Below, in pieces: positions 12,211-25,140 of a stretch of 64,000 nucleotides of DNA. Numbering within the stretch: the first letter of the stretch is position 1; each line of letters opens with the position of its first letter. The position numbers and the translations under genes are program-made. Below the pieces are notes generated by a model. The model was not told where the DNA came from, ran no database searches, and saw nothing but the letters and a program-made list of their open reading frames with translations. The stretch is from Plasmopara viticola (lineage: Eukaryota; Oomycota; Peronosporomycetes; Peronosporales; Peronosporaceae): NCBI GenBank assembly GCA_001695595.3, contig MBPM02000007.1, forward strand, positions 620,001 through 684,000. Reading direction: 5' to 3'.

Positions 12211-15200
12211 ATGAGCGCAGCGCTCTATACAGTACCGTATACGTCGGATCTATCGGCACATTCCTTGCATCAAGAAAGTCTTTGCGAAGAAGAGGCAACA
12301 ACAATTCACGCAGTGATCATCACGTTGACCGTCGAGTCAATCGAGCAAAATGCAGCGGCCTATCGTCCTTTACCATCAAAAAACAGCGACGAAGATGCGA
12401 CGCTAGGTTCTAGTGCAACGGGCCAGAAGAAACAGAGCTTTGTGGCTCAATTGGCACTGAATTGCAAGACTGCAATGGCATCGCTGTTCACTCAACCGCC
12501 TGGAACGTTCCTCTTGGTAACCAAACAGGACGCGTCACTTGCCGTGTTTATCAAGTTTCGACAATCAATACGCGTGTTGCCATTGTTGAAAGGCAAAGAC
12601 GTCAAGCAAAACGTTGATGCAAGTAATTTGACGCAATTGTCCGAGAACGAGACACCAGTCTACAACTTGTGCTTGGCTTTCGAAGCGTATTGCCGTGTCG
12701 AATATTGCTGGAAGGAATTTCTTTCTCAAGTGCAAGCTATTGTATTTGAACTGTGCTGCGAACCTCATTTCATCGAGGATCTTAAATTGGAAGATTGGAC
12801 TCTGCCAATGATTCCTCCATCGGCCTATGCAGTTGGATTAATACCCGAAGTTTGTGGGTTCTATGTCTTGACCGTGGCTGGAAACGGTGCTGAGCCTTCT
12901 GCAGTCATAGCCGTTCGGCAAGTTGAATTTGATGTTCATAAATTTGTGATTACGATTGCAGATGGCACGCTGAAGCCGTCGGCTTTGCTACTTGCCACGT
13001 CCTTCTCTCCCAAACGCACTTATCATCCATCGATATCGTACGTTGTCTAGTTTTATCGCAATCGATTCCAAGCTGATGATATGTTTTACCGTCGTCAGGT
13101 TTGGAACTATCCGTGACAACTTTTTAACGCCAGAGCAAGTGATGCTGAAGGAATTGTCGGTAACTACGATTTCCTCTCGAAAATCTTCACTCCATAATTT
13201 GGTTGATATAAGCTCAACCGACCAGGAAGTAACTGTACTTGGTGCAGTTGCCGCATCGTGTGAAACGATTACGCCACATGAACCACTTTCCAGCTCGTTT
13301 GTGGCTGAATTAAATGACATGCATCTCTGCTTTGGAGACACCACGATTCGAAATCGAATCGATTCGTTCGCCAACCTTGGACAATGGTCGGCGCAGAAGA
13401 TGAAACTAGTAGGTCGAATCATGCCAGTCTTAGTGGAATTACTGACCTTCTCGGCACTTTTTGTCGAGACGGAGGCACTGAATGATAGCAAAAAGCAACA
13501 AGCTTTTGCTCGATTTGCTTCTTCTATGCAAGTGAACATTTTTTCTATGGTTTTACGGAGTGATGACGCGGTAGTTTGTCGCCTGGTGCATCAAATTTGT
13601 CAGATACTGAGTGCTCGAGTACAAATACCTGCCGCGTTAGTTCACACCGTTCGAGATCTTGTAGCATCATCTCCCATATTTTTGCGATTATTTATACGAA
13701 ACCAAGGCATGTCACTCTTATGGAGAACTTTTCGACACCATATTAGCGATAAAGATGCCGTTTCAGGGCTCATTGTTCGACCTAAATCAACCTCTCGCTC
13801 CTTTTGGGCGCGCGATGCGTTGACCAATGCTTCCCATGCCATTGAAGGAAAAAGAGATCGCAATCTAAAGTGGTTTGGGTTGTCGCGGAAGCTCACGACG
13901 AAATCACGGAAATTGTCGGTGTTGCCAACAAAACCTTTGATGCCTGCTCCAGAAGCGAGTACTTTGGCTTTTTTTCGACTCCGCCCTTTGCTCGTTCAGT
14001 CTTTGCATTTACATGAAAGTTCCTTTTTGCTTCCAGATGCGTTGATGGAAGACCCAGGACCGGCCAAAAGTACTTTTGATACTAGTTATAAAGAGCCAAG
14101 AAAAGAAAGTGTACCCTGTGAAGAACGTTTGATGTCTGGTCGTAAATGCCTCGAAGCGCCGCTAAATTGCATCATGTTGGAGCTTTTGTTGCAGGTTTCT
14201 CTACGCCTGTTGTATCACAAAAGCTTTTTTGTGAATTGGGATCGTGACGTTGCTCTTATGCTCCGTCTTACAGGTCTCCATCAGTTTCTTTTTGATGAAA
14301 TTATACGCCTGGGACACGAAGATCCAGAAGCAACAAATCCACCATTGCGAGAAGCTTCGAGTTGTGAACTACGGACAGCCATTACTTGTGTATCGACACT
14401 TTATCGTCTGGAACGAAAGCGACGACTTGGAATGAAGTTTGCTATCGGAAACAAAAAGTACTTGGCGCTTATCTATTCCTTTCGCTCCAAGATTCGAGAA
14501 TTCAACGAAAATTTGTTGGCCAGTGTTCCTAATGGTGGTAAAGTTGGAGATTACGCAGGTAACGAGGCTGCTTCTGATGACGGATGTTTCAACATTATAA
14601 ACGTGGTTTTAACGCGAATTCCAAAGACACTTTTGAACGAATGGGTAGTTTTTTGTTTGAAAGATTTACTCGAGACCGTCACAAAATTAAGTGACGTTGT
14701 GACTCAAAAAGAGGTACCAGTGGCAAAGCAAAAGTTATATGTTAATTACGGATCCGAACTTTGTCAGGTACTTGCTGTCGTCTTACGACGAATGAGTGAC
14801 GTAGACCTGCAAACATTGCTCGTGCGTATACTTGGTATCTGTTCCCCAGCTCTTCGATTGCTCTTTCGCTTCCTACTGGCACCTCGATCACTTGAAGTGA
14901 GCGGTAGAAAGGATGTTCACGTACACGTGCTAGAGCTCTTGAGAGCTTTTATCAATCTCGACATTGCGTTGCCTGTGCGACTGAATTGGGAGGCAAGGCA
15001 CTCGATCCCGCGTGTGGAAGTCAATAATCATGAGGATGCAGAAGGGATTGAACAACTGAAAGGAGAGCTGCTTATCCAACTAATGGGTCCTCGAATGGCA
15101 ATCCACGAAGATAAACAGCACGAACAGACTCTTTGGGACTATACACTTGAGCTAGTGTTTCCGAGTCCAATCAATACGGTCGGAACGTCGCGCATGTTGC

Positions 15201-18200
15201 AAGTAGCACTTTTGTTTCGATCTCTAAATGTTTCAGCAACAAACTCACGAAAGGAGTTTTGCCACATGGAGGCCTATCTCCTTGTTTTACAAACACTGTA
15301 TATCGCCCGAGACGTGAATTCGCCGATTGACTTTGAACACTGCGTTGCCAGTCACTGGCATCATATTGAGAACTTGTGCGATACTATTCATATCAAGGAA
15401 AAGCACGACGAGTTTTGCATGAGGAATCGATTGATTGAACTCAATGTTCAGTGCTTGATCGTGTTAGCGAGCCAAAGGTCGCAAACCTCAGCAATTCAAG
15501 CTGCATTTGACCATACCCGCGTGCTGTCTCGTGTTTTTCAACGGCTTCAGCCACGACCAGTCGCATTGTTCGACAATGCGCAACTTCAGCGTCGAAACGG
15601 TGAAGTGCTTGGTCACAAGGAAAAGTATCCTGCAACTCTATCGCTACCACCGCTCGCTCTCAGTGCTCAGTCAAAAGATATAAAAGTGCCTCAAAGTAAT
15701 GCTCAATCTGTCAGCGTTCAGCATGAAATCAATGCCGTCTTGCTCGAGCCAGGCGTGCATGCTCTAGCGATTGTGCTAGTGTTGACTTACGTGCTTCTTG
15801 ATCCGAATTATGAACTCGATGAAGCAGTATGTCCACGTATCTATGTTCCTGGTCAGGCTCACGCAGACACGAGGGAGCCAAACGAGTTGTTATGGAGGCT
15901 GCAACAACATTTAGCACTGGTCAAGGTAGATCGAAAGAGACTTGATACCTTGATGGTGGAGATGGAAACAATGCCCACGTCACTTTCACCTGCTCGACTG
16001 GCAGCGATTCGTATACTAATCCGACTAGTGTGTCCAAATCGCTTTGACAGCCAGTTGTACTCTGCAAACGACTTTGGATCGACACGAGAATACATTGCAA
16101 AAGGTGCATTCTCGACAGTCTATCGCCAACGCTCAGCAATCTTTCCACTTGAACTTGTTGCTGTCAAAGTTATTGAGCACCAACGAAGAGCGGGTGGGCT
16201 CTGCGCGATAAGCGGGCTGTACAGTGAAGTCTCTATCCTTTCCAACCTTCGAGGAAACCGCGCAGTGACTCAATTAGTCGATTTTGGAAATGTTCACGAC
16301 GACCAACATTTTGAAATCGTCTTGGAATACTGTCCGTGTTCACTAGCCGATTGGGGAGCGTCCATGAAGCGATCAGAAGTCGAGCTTTCTTGTCGATCTC
16401 GTTTGCTTGCGATTCTACGTGTGTTTGAAGAAGCATGTCGATGCTTAAGTCACATCCATGATGCGGGCGTATGTCATTTTGACATTAAGGTACGATAAAC
16501 GTTCAGTAACGTTTTCTATACTTTGAACGTGCATAACACTTTTGTGTCAGAGTGACAATATTCTTGTTCGGATCAGTGCATGGGACCTGAGCTACAGAGT
16601 GCTACAAAATGATGTGAAGGGTGATCGTCTTGATGAAGCGTTGTGTTTTGCAGACTTTGGAGAGGCGAAAGTTATTGATACCAACCAGAAACCAGCACAA
16701 AGATCGTCGTATTCGTCTTCTTCATCGGGCATTCCATCCCCCGTCGCTGTTGAAAAGCAAATAGAACAGTTTGTGACATTGACGCGAACAAGAGGGACTG
16801 AAGCGATCAAGAGTCCTGAGGTCTTGAAAATCAACGGAAGCGACAAAGCTGTAAAAATCACGCGTGCGAGCGATATTTGGTCAATGGGGTGCTTGCTATA
16901 CGAGTTAGTGACACAAGAATTGCTTTTTCAGAACGGTAGAGGAGTCTCGAAAACTCTTTTGGTCTTGATTTATTGCTGATGCTTGCTTGTAGATGACTGG
17001 GCAGGGTTGTACGCACATCTTGTAGTGACTCAAGAAGATCAGGTTTTACGTAAAGACCACGAGCAAAAGATCATTGCGGCGCTGAACCCTTTGGGTCCTG
17101 ACGACGAAGAAGTGGTGCAAAAGTTGCTGGAGCTCTGCAGCAACATTTTGGTTCGAGAAGCTTCTCGACGCCCAAAGCTGGAGGGAATTTTAGCTCAAGT
17201 GCACAAGCTGATAACCGACGTCAATGCGTTACCCATGCCAGCTAGCGATGAGGCTTTCATCAGCTTTTGCTTGCAAAATACTGAGATATCGAATTCAAAA
17301 GCTCAACGTGCTGCTCTCGATTGCCAAGCCCCTTGTATTGCTTCATCCTATCGAAATCACGTCGAGACTAGGGAAGAGATCTTTCCCGTTCGTCTATTTT
17401 GGAATTTCTTCCTTGCGGCTAAAGTCACAATGTCTTGCGACACTAAAGTGGTGACACACGCCGTTGGAAGCAGCCCAAATTCTATCTGCCAGGACATGTT
17501 GGCCATGGATGTCTTTGAATCGTCGCACGAGCACAATTTCGTGCATTTTGTCTACTTGAGCTGGCACGAACCCAGTAATTCTTGTGCGTACAACGTCTCT
17601 CGATGCTTTATCGAAGAAGTACACGAAGAGGAACACCGTACTTGCTTTCTACTGAACTCTCACCTCTCATTTGAGCTGCACGACGAGGTTGAGCACACGG
17701 CTCAGTATTTCGCACTTTTTCAGCGATGTCTTCGAGATAAAGCGGGTTGTGTCGCTTTTGTCGCTTTGGGGAAAACTGAAGAAGACACCAAGGCCTTGCA
17801 AAACGTTCTGGTCACCATGTTGTTCTTCTTTCTACGTCGTACGTTAAATATGTCGGGCTTCGACATTGTTACGAGCTTTTCGCGCGATTGTGCTCCGTAT
17901 TTCGAGTATCCCAAGCAAGCAATCCTCGAGCATCTCGTAGCATCCTCTAGCACTCGCTGTGAGGATTCCGAGTCGTTTACGATAGTGCCGTGTCGCTGTG
18001 GTGCGAACGTCTTGAGTTTCAAGTCATTGGTAGTAGCTGAAGCCCTCGTTACTCAAGACGGCACTTATTTATCAAACAAGGATTCATGCCCCTGCTTCCA
18101 TCCCCTCGACGAGTCCTGGCACGACGACGTGTATCCAGTGGATCCGATGTTCATTTACGACAGTGCCGAGAAGAAACTTGTACTGCCTCTAGAGACTCAG

Positions 18201-18476
18201 CGGCTTGCAGTGCAATGGATAGTCCTTGACACAGTCTCTGTCACCCGACAGAGTCAATCTTTCGATGAAAAGGATCGACGAATCTCCCGATTTGACAACC
18301 TCAAGCGTCGAAAGAGTGATTTGGACGTCAAGAGTGAAGTGGTACGAGGCCTGCAACGCCGCGGCAAGCACTCTCTATGTTCTAAGACGTGGGACCTTTA
18401 TGAATGTGACCAATGTCGTCTTCCCATCTGTGCATTGGGGGAAGATCCCACGAAAGTGGCTGTTCCCATGTTGTAA
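12211..18476 (+). CDS. Large serine/threonine protein kinase, four exons
   Basis: Exons 12211-13037, 13099-16489, 16551-16935 and 16993-18476 join in frame through GT-AG introns of 61, 61 and 57 bp, giving about 2,028 aa. Residues 1 to about 1270 are a long region without a named domain, rich in leucine and probably helical (HEAT/ARM-like at best). The kinase domain runs from about 1270 to 1650. It has the glycine loop GAFSTVY (about 1277), an AVK lysine, the catalytic loop HFDIKSDN formed exactly across intron 2 (about 1401), DFGEA (about 1440), SPE in place of APE, and DIWSMGCLLYEL (about 1513). All catalytic residues are present. The last 380 residues are unassigned and contain paired cysteines (PCRCG, CPCFH, YECDQC). 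Substrate and pathway cannot be told from sequence. The start ATG is the first in frame; an upstream exon is possible. Confidence 0.88.
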
Positions 18477-18654
18477 CAAAATTCAATGGTAAATTAAACT
18501 AGTTTTTACAGTCACTGGTATAAAATGGTAAATCAAAAGCTCACACGAAAATAAATTTACTCATTTAAAATACAACGGTTGGGATTCCTTGCTTATAAAA
18601 ATAACGTGAACAAGCCTCTTGTCGAGACGTGCCTCACTTCGCTTCAAGAGCAAG

Positions 18655-19062
18655 TCACTCGCGCGACGATTGCTTAAACAGTGACGGGTGGCTGAGGTTC
18701 ATACTGCGGCGCCGTTTGAGTTGAATCAACTGGTCGTCGTTCCGCGCTAGAATTTGCTTCACGTTGCTAATGTATTCGGCACAAGGACCCGGGAGGTCCT
18801 GCGTGCCATTAGTCTTCGCAAGGAACAGACACTCCGAATGACTGCGACGACGGCGCTGCGCGTCCAAGTAATTGGTCGATGAGAATGCAGACTGCGGGCC
18901 AAGTTCGGGGCTCGCAGGGTTCGCACTTTCTTGCTCTAGAGCTGCCTTGGAGCTTCGACCACTGTTTGTGTTCTCAGGAGGAGCCGAGGGCCGCCGAGTG
19001 TCCTTGTAATTCGGGGCCTGGAGCATTTCGCTTGTGTGGGAGAAGCGGCGAGCGAACTCCAT
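18655..19062 (-). CDS. Small basic, low-complexity protein of unknown function
   Basis: An uninterrupted 135-codon frame with an ATG start, converging on the kinase gene with 178 bp between stops. The product is rich in serine, proline and arginine, with basic clusters (DAQRRRRSHSE, QLKRRRSMN) that could serve as nuclear localisation signals or kinase sites. There is no signal peptide, no RxLR motif and no membrane segment, and I do not recognise a family. It is called a gene because the frame is closed, has an ATG and sits tightly against a real gene; a chance frame is not excluded. Confidence 0.5.
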   Translation of the reverse strand: MEFARRFSHTSEMLQAPNYKDTRRPSAPPENTNSGRSSKAALEQESANPASPELGPQSAFSSTNYLDAQRRRRSHSECLFLAKTNGTQDLPGPCAEYISNVKQILARNDDQLIQLKRRRSMNLSHPSLFKQSSRE

Positions 19063-21420
19063 AATAAAATTTCGAAATTTGGAACTTGGGAGGAGTGCGT
19101 ACTTCGAGGCTTGTTAACAAATGAAAGTTATAGAAAAATGAAATCCCGTCTCTCCTGCTGAAACCAATACAGAACTATGCATCAGTTTCCAAGAGCCCTC
19201 TAGTCTTTAGACGGTTTTGGATTTGCTGAAAATGCGACGTCATAGTGCGGATTGGTGCAAAAGATACTCTTATGCGAGCCAGGTTGAACTTGTTCAAGGA
19301 TGCTATTTTAGTTACATAGAAACGGCTGTTGTGAATTTGTTCGTATTATTAGCCTTTCTTTTTAATCCCCATTGATAAAATGGCAATGATTTCTGCTTCC
19401 CATAATGGTCGGCGTCAACGTGCGCGCTGCACCCTCGAATGGATTGGTAGGATCTCTCAACATTGAAGAATTGAGCCATAGTAGCCTACATGCTAGGAAC
19501 TGATAGATCACTCACGATTGGAAAACTCATGCCTCAAAAAGGCGCATACCTGCACACATCAAAGCACGGTAAACGGCTGTACAGGATCGCCAGGTGAATA
19601 AGCAACCCGGACCTGCCGTTGCAAAATAGAAAAGACAGCTCCAGCCGCTGGTTCGCAAGCAGAATGCACCGGCTCGATTTGTGGGGCTCTGGTCGTTGGC
19701 AGGGTTACACTACGAACGCTGTTTGATCGCAGCTCGTAAGCGCTTTTTAACGGACTTTACCGCTTGAGGGCTTATGTTTTTATTCATCAAATAGCCTGAT
19801 TGGCTTATCATGTCCCTAACACAGCTTCAAGGAACAAAGTATGACTGGAACTGGGTGAGTTTACCTCTATTCTTGGCTTTTTGATTGCGAATACACCCGT
19901 ACAAGTAGATAGGAGGCACCCGGTAATGTAGTAAGAAGACAAGCGTAGGATATTAGCAAGCGACATCCTAGTCCAAACGCCTATAATTCATCTCATAATA
20001 CCGCTAGATTGGTGAACTCACACGACGTCTCTAGAATGAGCTAGAAGAGCTATTAGAGAACAGCACGTGTCAAAGGCACAATTGCTCATTATAGTGCGTC
20101 AGATCAAAATTCAAGATTGCAAGTACAATTTGTACCTTCTATGATTTCTCCCGGCGACCTTAGAGCTTGATTTTGTGCTCGCTTCTTGCCTACACGTATG
20201 ACAGTGAATATATAAGGTGATAGGAACACGTTTGACAGTATATACTGTGTATTTAAAATTATACCTTGTAACTTTATTGGTTAACGCGCAACAAGCGACA
20301 TTCCGCCAGTCCAGCAAACCGTAACATTTTATTATTTCTTCATTTAGCTGATGTTAAAAGGGCCATACAGATTAAAGGCCTCCAACTGTCGCAAGAGATC
20401 TATTACTTCATTATGCTTTTCACGCTTTACACAACATAAGCCCTTTCCTCCCATTTTTTGAAATAATTAAACGATAAATATAACTTCTATGCGCAAGTTT
20501 TGGGTTTAAAAAGCTTACAGGTACCCTCCCGGTATTTGACATACGTAGCTAAAAGTCGCTCATTAAAAATTAAGTGTAGATGCTAAACTCGATTTATTAC
20601 ATCAGTCTTTAAACTGTATTCTTGTCCCCTTGGAAATAAACACTCGTTTATCGGGAAATTACATATCTTATTGCTCCTCTGTGCAAGGTGCTTTTTGACC
20701 TGTCACACCTTATTGCCTCTGTGCACCTGCACAGATGGATTGTCGAAACGAACTTTCGCACAGACTTGAGAACTATCAAACCACTTTCTTGAATCTGTCC
20801 GATGTGCAAATCGCGCCGCTCGGAAAACTTATGTCTTCTGTTTGCGAGTACAATTGCAGCACTCCATACTGCTGAGCAGCCTAAATGCATTATCTCAACG
20901 AACAAAGTCTGTGTTCGAGGGCTCGGACCAAGCCTTCGGAAAGTCCAAGCAGCAGTGCCTTCTAACCGGTCCAAGCCAGTATAGCCTGAGGCTTTCAACT
21001 ATAGGGGGATATTAGACCAGAATCTTCTCATCTAGGCTATGGAAGAGCAGGTTTGCTTGGCTTTCGCACTCTCTACCAGGCTAGCCGCTGGGCACTTAGT
21101 TATTGAACCACTTCTCCTACGTTTTTTAGTGTTGGGGAACAGATACAGAAAGACTTGAGAGCGTCACGCCTTCTTTCTGCAAGAAAGACGAACCCAATAT
21201 TTGATTTATATATAAAAAAATTGTTTTCAATGGCCTTTACTACTCTTCGAACACATCAAGGTGGCTTTAGAAACGCTAGGTATAACTCGCACTCAATTCG
21301 AAGTCTACAAGCAGCAACGATGAAAGAAGCTATTCAAATCTCTGCTTTAAAGGAGTTGATCCATCGACCGAGGATGGGCACTACAAAATCTTGCGTAATG
21401 GTGTCTGCAAGTCCGCTGAG
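19063..21420. other. Gene-free stretch
   Basis: No supportable coding region or RNA. The 116-codon minus-strand frame at 20648-20998 has no recognisable motif and is overlapped by open frames on the other strand, so I treat it as chance. Confidence 0.45.
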
Positions 21421-21448
21421 TCAATTTAGTCTCAACAAAGTTAGGTAC

Positions 21449-21533
21449 TGACGAGCGATGCAACAAGTGCTGATATAGTTGTGGTGAGCAAGGGCACGTG
21501 AGTTATGTCTGTCGCGAAGGGGGCTAACAAGGT
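21449..21533 (+). pseudogene. Possible gag zinc-knuckle relic
   Basis: In the frame ending at 21533 the translation gives C-x3-C-GEQGH-VSYV-C-REG, close to the CCHC zinc knuckle of retroelement gag proteins. The spacing is off by one residue and there is a stop codon inside the motif. About 300 bp of flanking sequence may be decayed gag, but no second motif supports it. Weak evidence only. Confidence 0.3.
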
Positions 21534-23871
21534 TGATCTATGTCCAGCTTAATAATTGTATGGTTTATGAAAGAAGCCGCCCTCAGAGCCAAAAACATTA
21601 TGGTGAAAAGTCGTCATGATGTGTGTGTCTAATAAGCAAAGCTGGCAAGATCTTGCAGTTTTCGAAGAAAATTTCGGCAACCGTGGAGTGCTGATGTGCA
21701 CTTAAGTACACAGAATAATCAAAAGTCATTTCGAATCATGGCAGAATTTGGCGCGCCACGGAAACTTTGTACTATCAATTAGATAGTTTTTTTCTTACCG
21801 ATTTTCTAGGAGATGTTAGTCATTAAATCTGTTCGGCTAATAAGACGTTTACAAAGGACGTTAAGGCTGAAATCGACCGAATATGAAAACTACAACTTTG
21901 ACACATCGGAGTCTTTCTTGCTTTTGACATGACAAGTATAACTCGATCCGTGGTTAAAAAAACACGAGCCCTGAATCGATTGGCAAGGCAAGGCAATCAA
22001 CGCCAGCCGCACTATTATGGCCAAAAGGAGGTTATAGAGACATGCTCTCACCCCTGTATTGTGTACAGCCGTTTAGAAAGAAAACCGAGGCCGATACATG
22101 CTCGATTAAAAATGGAGCTTATTCTAGGCGCTGACATATCCACGAGTGTAGAGTATCGCAGCCTTCTTACCGAAACGTTAAGCTAGCTCTATGCTATGGG
22201 AGAGTGTAGTGATGCCACAAAGGCTTTCAAATGCCCCTGAGACGTCCAATCAATTTACAACTCAGTTTCTCGGCTTCTGCTCAGCCAAATTTTCACGACA
22301 TCTTCATTTATAGTCCCTCTGTAGAATTTTTTTGTCGGCTTGGGACCCATATAAACCACATGCGGCAAGGGTCGAGGTCATCGGAACTCATATACTTTAA
22401 ACAAATACGTGTTTGTGGCAGAGCTGATAAAAATCCTTGGTTGCTTTACAAGCACCCATTGGGCTCAAGCTCGGCCTATGCCACAATCTGAAGGGAGCTC
22501 AGATAACTGGCTTGAACTATTCAGCTATGAGCTACTGCAAAAAATTGAATACGCAGTATGCAGCTCGGTATTGATATCAGCAAGAAGCCTGAGCCTCCTT
22601 TATGTTAGCCTTCTTTTTTAATCTCGAGATTAAAAAAACGACCACGTGTCAACTTCTCTCACTGAGTCTTGTATCACATTCAATAGAAAAGGAATTAATG
22701 GTATTCAGCCCTCATTAGCGTAGATACAAAAGTTGGTTGGATAAAAAAAGCCTCACTTGCAGCGTAGAGAACCGTCGGACGGTATGGCTAAATAAGAATG
22801 CATCAATGTCCAAATGAGCCTGTCAAAACAGGCCTTTGTGTCCAAGGCTGCACCTAAACGAAAAGCAGCATCTGGCATAAAAATTAGTCCTGCCCTTCGG
22901 CGCACACTAGAAGTGGTTTGCTTGTCAACGACCCGCTCGGACAAAAAAAGGCTTCGAAAAAGTTAGCGACTGCGGCACAGCGATGATTGCTCTACCTTTC
23001 TCTGTAATCCGCAGATACCTTTGCCTTGATATTGTTAGAAACCCGAAGGCGCCTTGGCGATCACTCGACTGGCTTTCCGCCCGCTAAGGCTGCGATGACT
23101 TTTACATTCTAATCAAGACGACTTCATCGTCCAAAAGGCCATAGTTCTTTGTGTTTACGATTCAGTAAAAAAGGTAAAAACTTATCAGAAAATAGCAACG
23201 ACGTTGTCGAAATGACCTAATTGCGCGAAAGTAGATCTTAAATGGCGGACGACTTGACGTCAGACTAAGCCTATGGTACCTTTGAAATCAAAGACGAAAA
23301 TGTTCAGCGCATGAATAAAGTAGGATTAGTGGACTACCATACTATCGCAAGCTGTGTGACTTGCTTGACTCTAAGCAATTATCGCGGGCTATATGACTTG
23401 TTCACCTTTATGTCGCCGCCCCGTGAGAGGTCTGACCTCTCCATTGATAGAGGATGCGTTCGAAAAAAGGATAACAAAACCGATCGATGCACCGAGCGGT
23501 GCGTGCATATTCTTTGCACGCTTTATGGCTTCTCTCGAGGTAATTTCTCGCGTGAAATCACGAAGTGAAATTGCTTTAAAAAAACTTATGTTTTAGCACA
23601 GCATTACGGCTCTAATGCGCTTGCTGTTAGCACCGCACCAAATCCAGCTTAAGGATATCATTCGGTGTCGCGAAAAGTGTGAAGACAACGGCGGTACGAA
23701 AATATCCTTGGGTATTGTCACCTTAATGGGTCGACCAATTCTAGAACTAACTAAATTAAAAAATACTACAAAGTGAAAATTTAACCAACTCGGAGAAAGT
23801 AATTTACATTCGAGAGCTTAAAGTGCAATTTATTTTCTAGGTGAGTGGAGATGACTCATCTCCGCGCTTCG
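21534..23871. other. Gene-free stretch with one perfect palindrome
   Basis: No gene is supported. A perfect 24-bp palindrome of T6-AATCTC-GAGATT-A6 lies at 22614-22637; such a rho-independent-like shape has no known terminator role in nuclear DNA. The short plus-strand frames (for example 21929-22186 and 23311-23568) have no identifiable domains. Confidence 0.45.
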
Positions 23872-24048
23872 ATATGGTGAGAGCACAAAAATTCGTGTTT
23901 TTAGCTCTTAGCTTATATGTAAAAAGAATAGATTTGGGCATACTAAAGTCACGTTCTCGACCTAGAAGGTGAATTATCTTAGGGTGAGAACACAAAAATC
24001 ATATTCAGCTCCTAGTTTGAACGTGACATTTTTGTGCTCTCACTATAT
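23872..24048. mobile_element. Small inverted-repeat element (MITE-like), about 177 bp
   Basis: The left end 23872-23892 and the reverse complement of the right end 24028-24048 match at 20 of 21 positions (core GGTGAGAGCACAAAAAT / AGTGAGAGCACAAAAAT). A third, direct copy of the same core begins at 23983 (GGTGAGAACACAAAAATC), and like the left end it is followed by AGCTC-TAG, so one end may have been duplicated. I cannot assign a clear target-site duplication. It could be a MITE or a nested pair of them. Confidence 0.5.
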
Positions 24049-24729
24049 TCCAATGCGCGGCCGGAAGAGCATGGCAAAACTAATGAACCGCCTGCTAATT
24101 CCTATTTCCAATCTTAACGGTCCTTAAGCAGTCGTGCCAGACCCGTCCTGGCAGCTACTACTAGTGTTGAGAAGTGGGATAACCGCGCTACCTCACAAAA
24201 GTATTGGCACTCGTGAGAGCGCTTATGTTTTACAGTGCACTCCACGGAAATGATTCTGGCGTAAGCGGTCAAGAAATGTCGGATAGGGCATTTCAAGCTT
24301 CTACCTTGCGCTTTTTCATAGTAGTAGATCAAGTGAGTACACTCAAAAATGTTCTCGGGTCAGCTCCAGCTGTCAAGCCGCTGTATTCCTAGTAGAACCT
24401 CGGAACATTATGGAAGATGAAAATAGCTTGATCATACTAATATTACGATAGATCGTTGTGCGTCTTAGCGTGTGGTCTCCGAATGTGCCAAAACGTTGCT
24501 TGAGCTCTAGACTCTGGCGTTCGCTTAAGACGCGTACTCCAGTCTAATGTTCAGCACCGTGGTGGCCGATAGCACTATTAAATGCCAATTGGCCACCAGT
24601 TCCCATTTAATCAGCAAGGTCAGTCGCGGGGACAAAGCCTAGAAAAAGGTGCTATGGATACATGAATCTTAAAGTTCTAGGGATCGAAAGGTTCTACAGA
24701 AAAGGTTGGGTGTGCCGACATTGCAGATA
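24049..24729. other. Gene-free stretch
   Basis: No gene or repeat supported between the small inverted-repeat element and the integrase relic that follows. Short frames occur on both strands (24114-24332 minus, 24204-24392 plus) without recognisable content. Confidence 0.4.
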
Positions 24730-25140
24730 CATCCTCGTGAGGTCTACGTATATATGGAGTGGATCCGACAAATTTGGCCGGAATTGTTGGTCCACACGAC
24801 AAAATTTTGTACGGCATATCTATGGAGATCCACGATGCTCCTATTCGCGGTCATTTCGACCGACGAAAATTGTTTTTGGCCTTCTTAATATGCTGGTGGA
24901 ATTACTTATTCAATGGCCTCAGCTCGTGTCTTAATGTGTGTAAAAGGCGTGAACTGCTTCCGTTCGAACGAAGGGAATTTATCCGCCCACGAAATGGACG
25001 CCTCGGTGGACATACTGGGCAGTGCATCTTTGCTTTTCCGGTTGACTCTTTTCGCTCGACCAATTGTCTTTGGCTAGATATCATCCAGCTGGTTTTCGAT
25101 CGTTGGACAACGTTTGTCAAAGTGCATCGGTAAAATGCGG
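24730..25140 (+). pseudogene. Ty3/gypsy integrase relic
   Basis: One frame reads EIHDAPIRGHFDRRKLFLAF, the counterpart of the H-D-P-GHFG-KT start of the integrase zinc finger. About 150 bp further on it reads FAFPVDSFRST and later FDRWTTFVKVH, which match the LP-D--R-T and VDR-SK-V-- blocks at the start of the integrase catalytic core. The zinc-finger cysteines and most catalytic context are lost, and indels separate the blocks. This is a decayed fragment with no LTRs found. Confidence 0.5.

Noticed and set aside
12988..13539. 183-codon minus-strand frame inside the kinase gene
   Set aside because: It is antisense to kinase exon 2, has no recognisable domain, and the plus-strand frame is supported by spliced kinase motifs downstream.
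24699..24716. GAAAAGGTTGGGTGTG resembling the 5' end of the LINE family
   Set aside because: Only about 16 bases match and the following sequence reads as gypsy integrase, not LINE leader; treated as coincidence.
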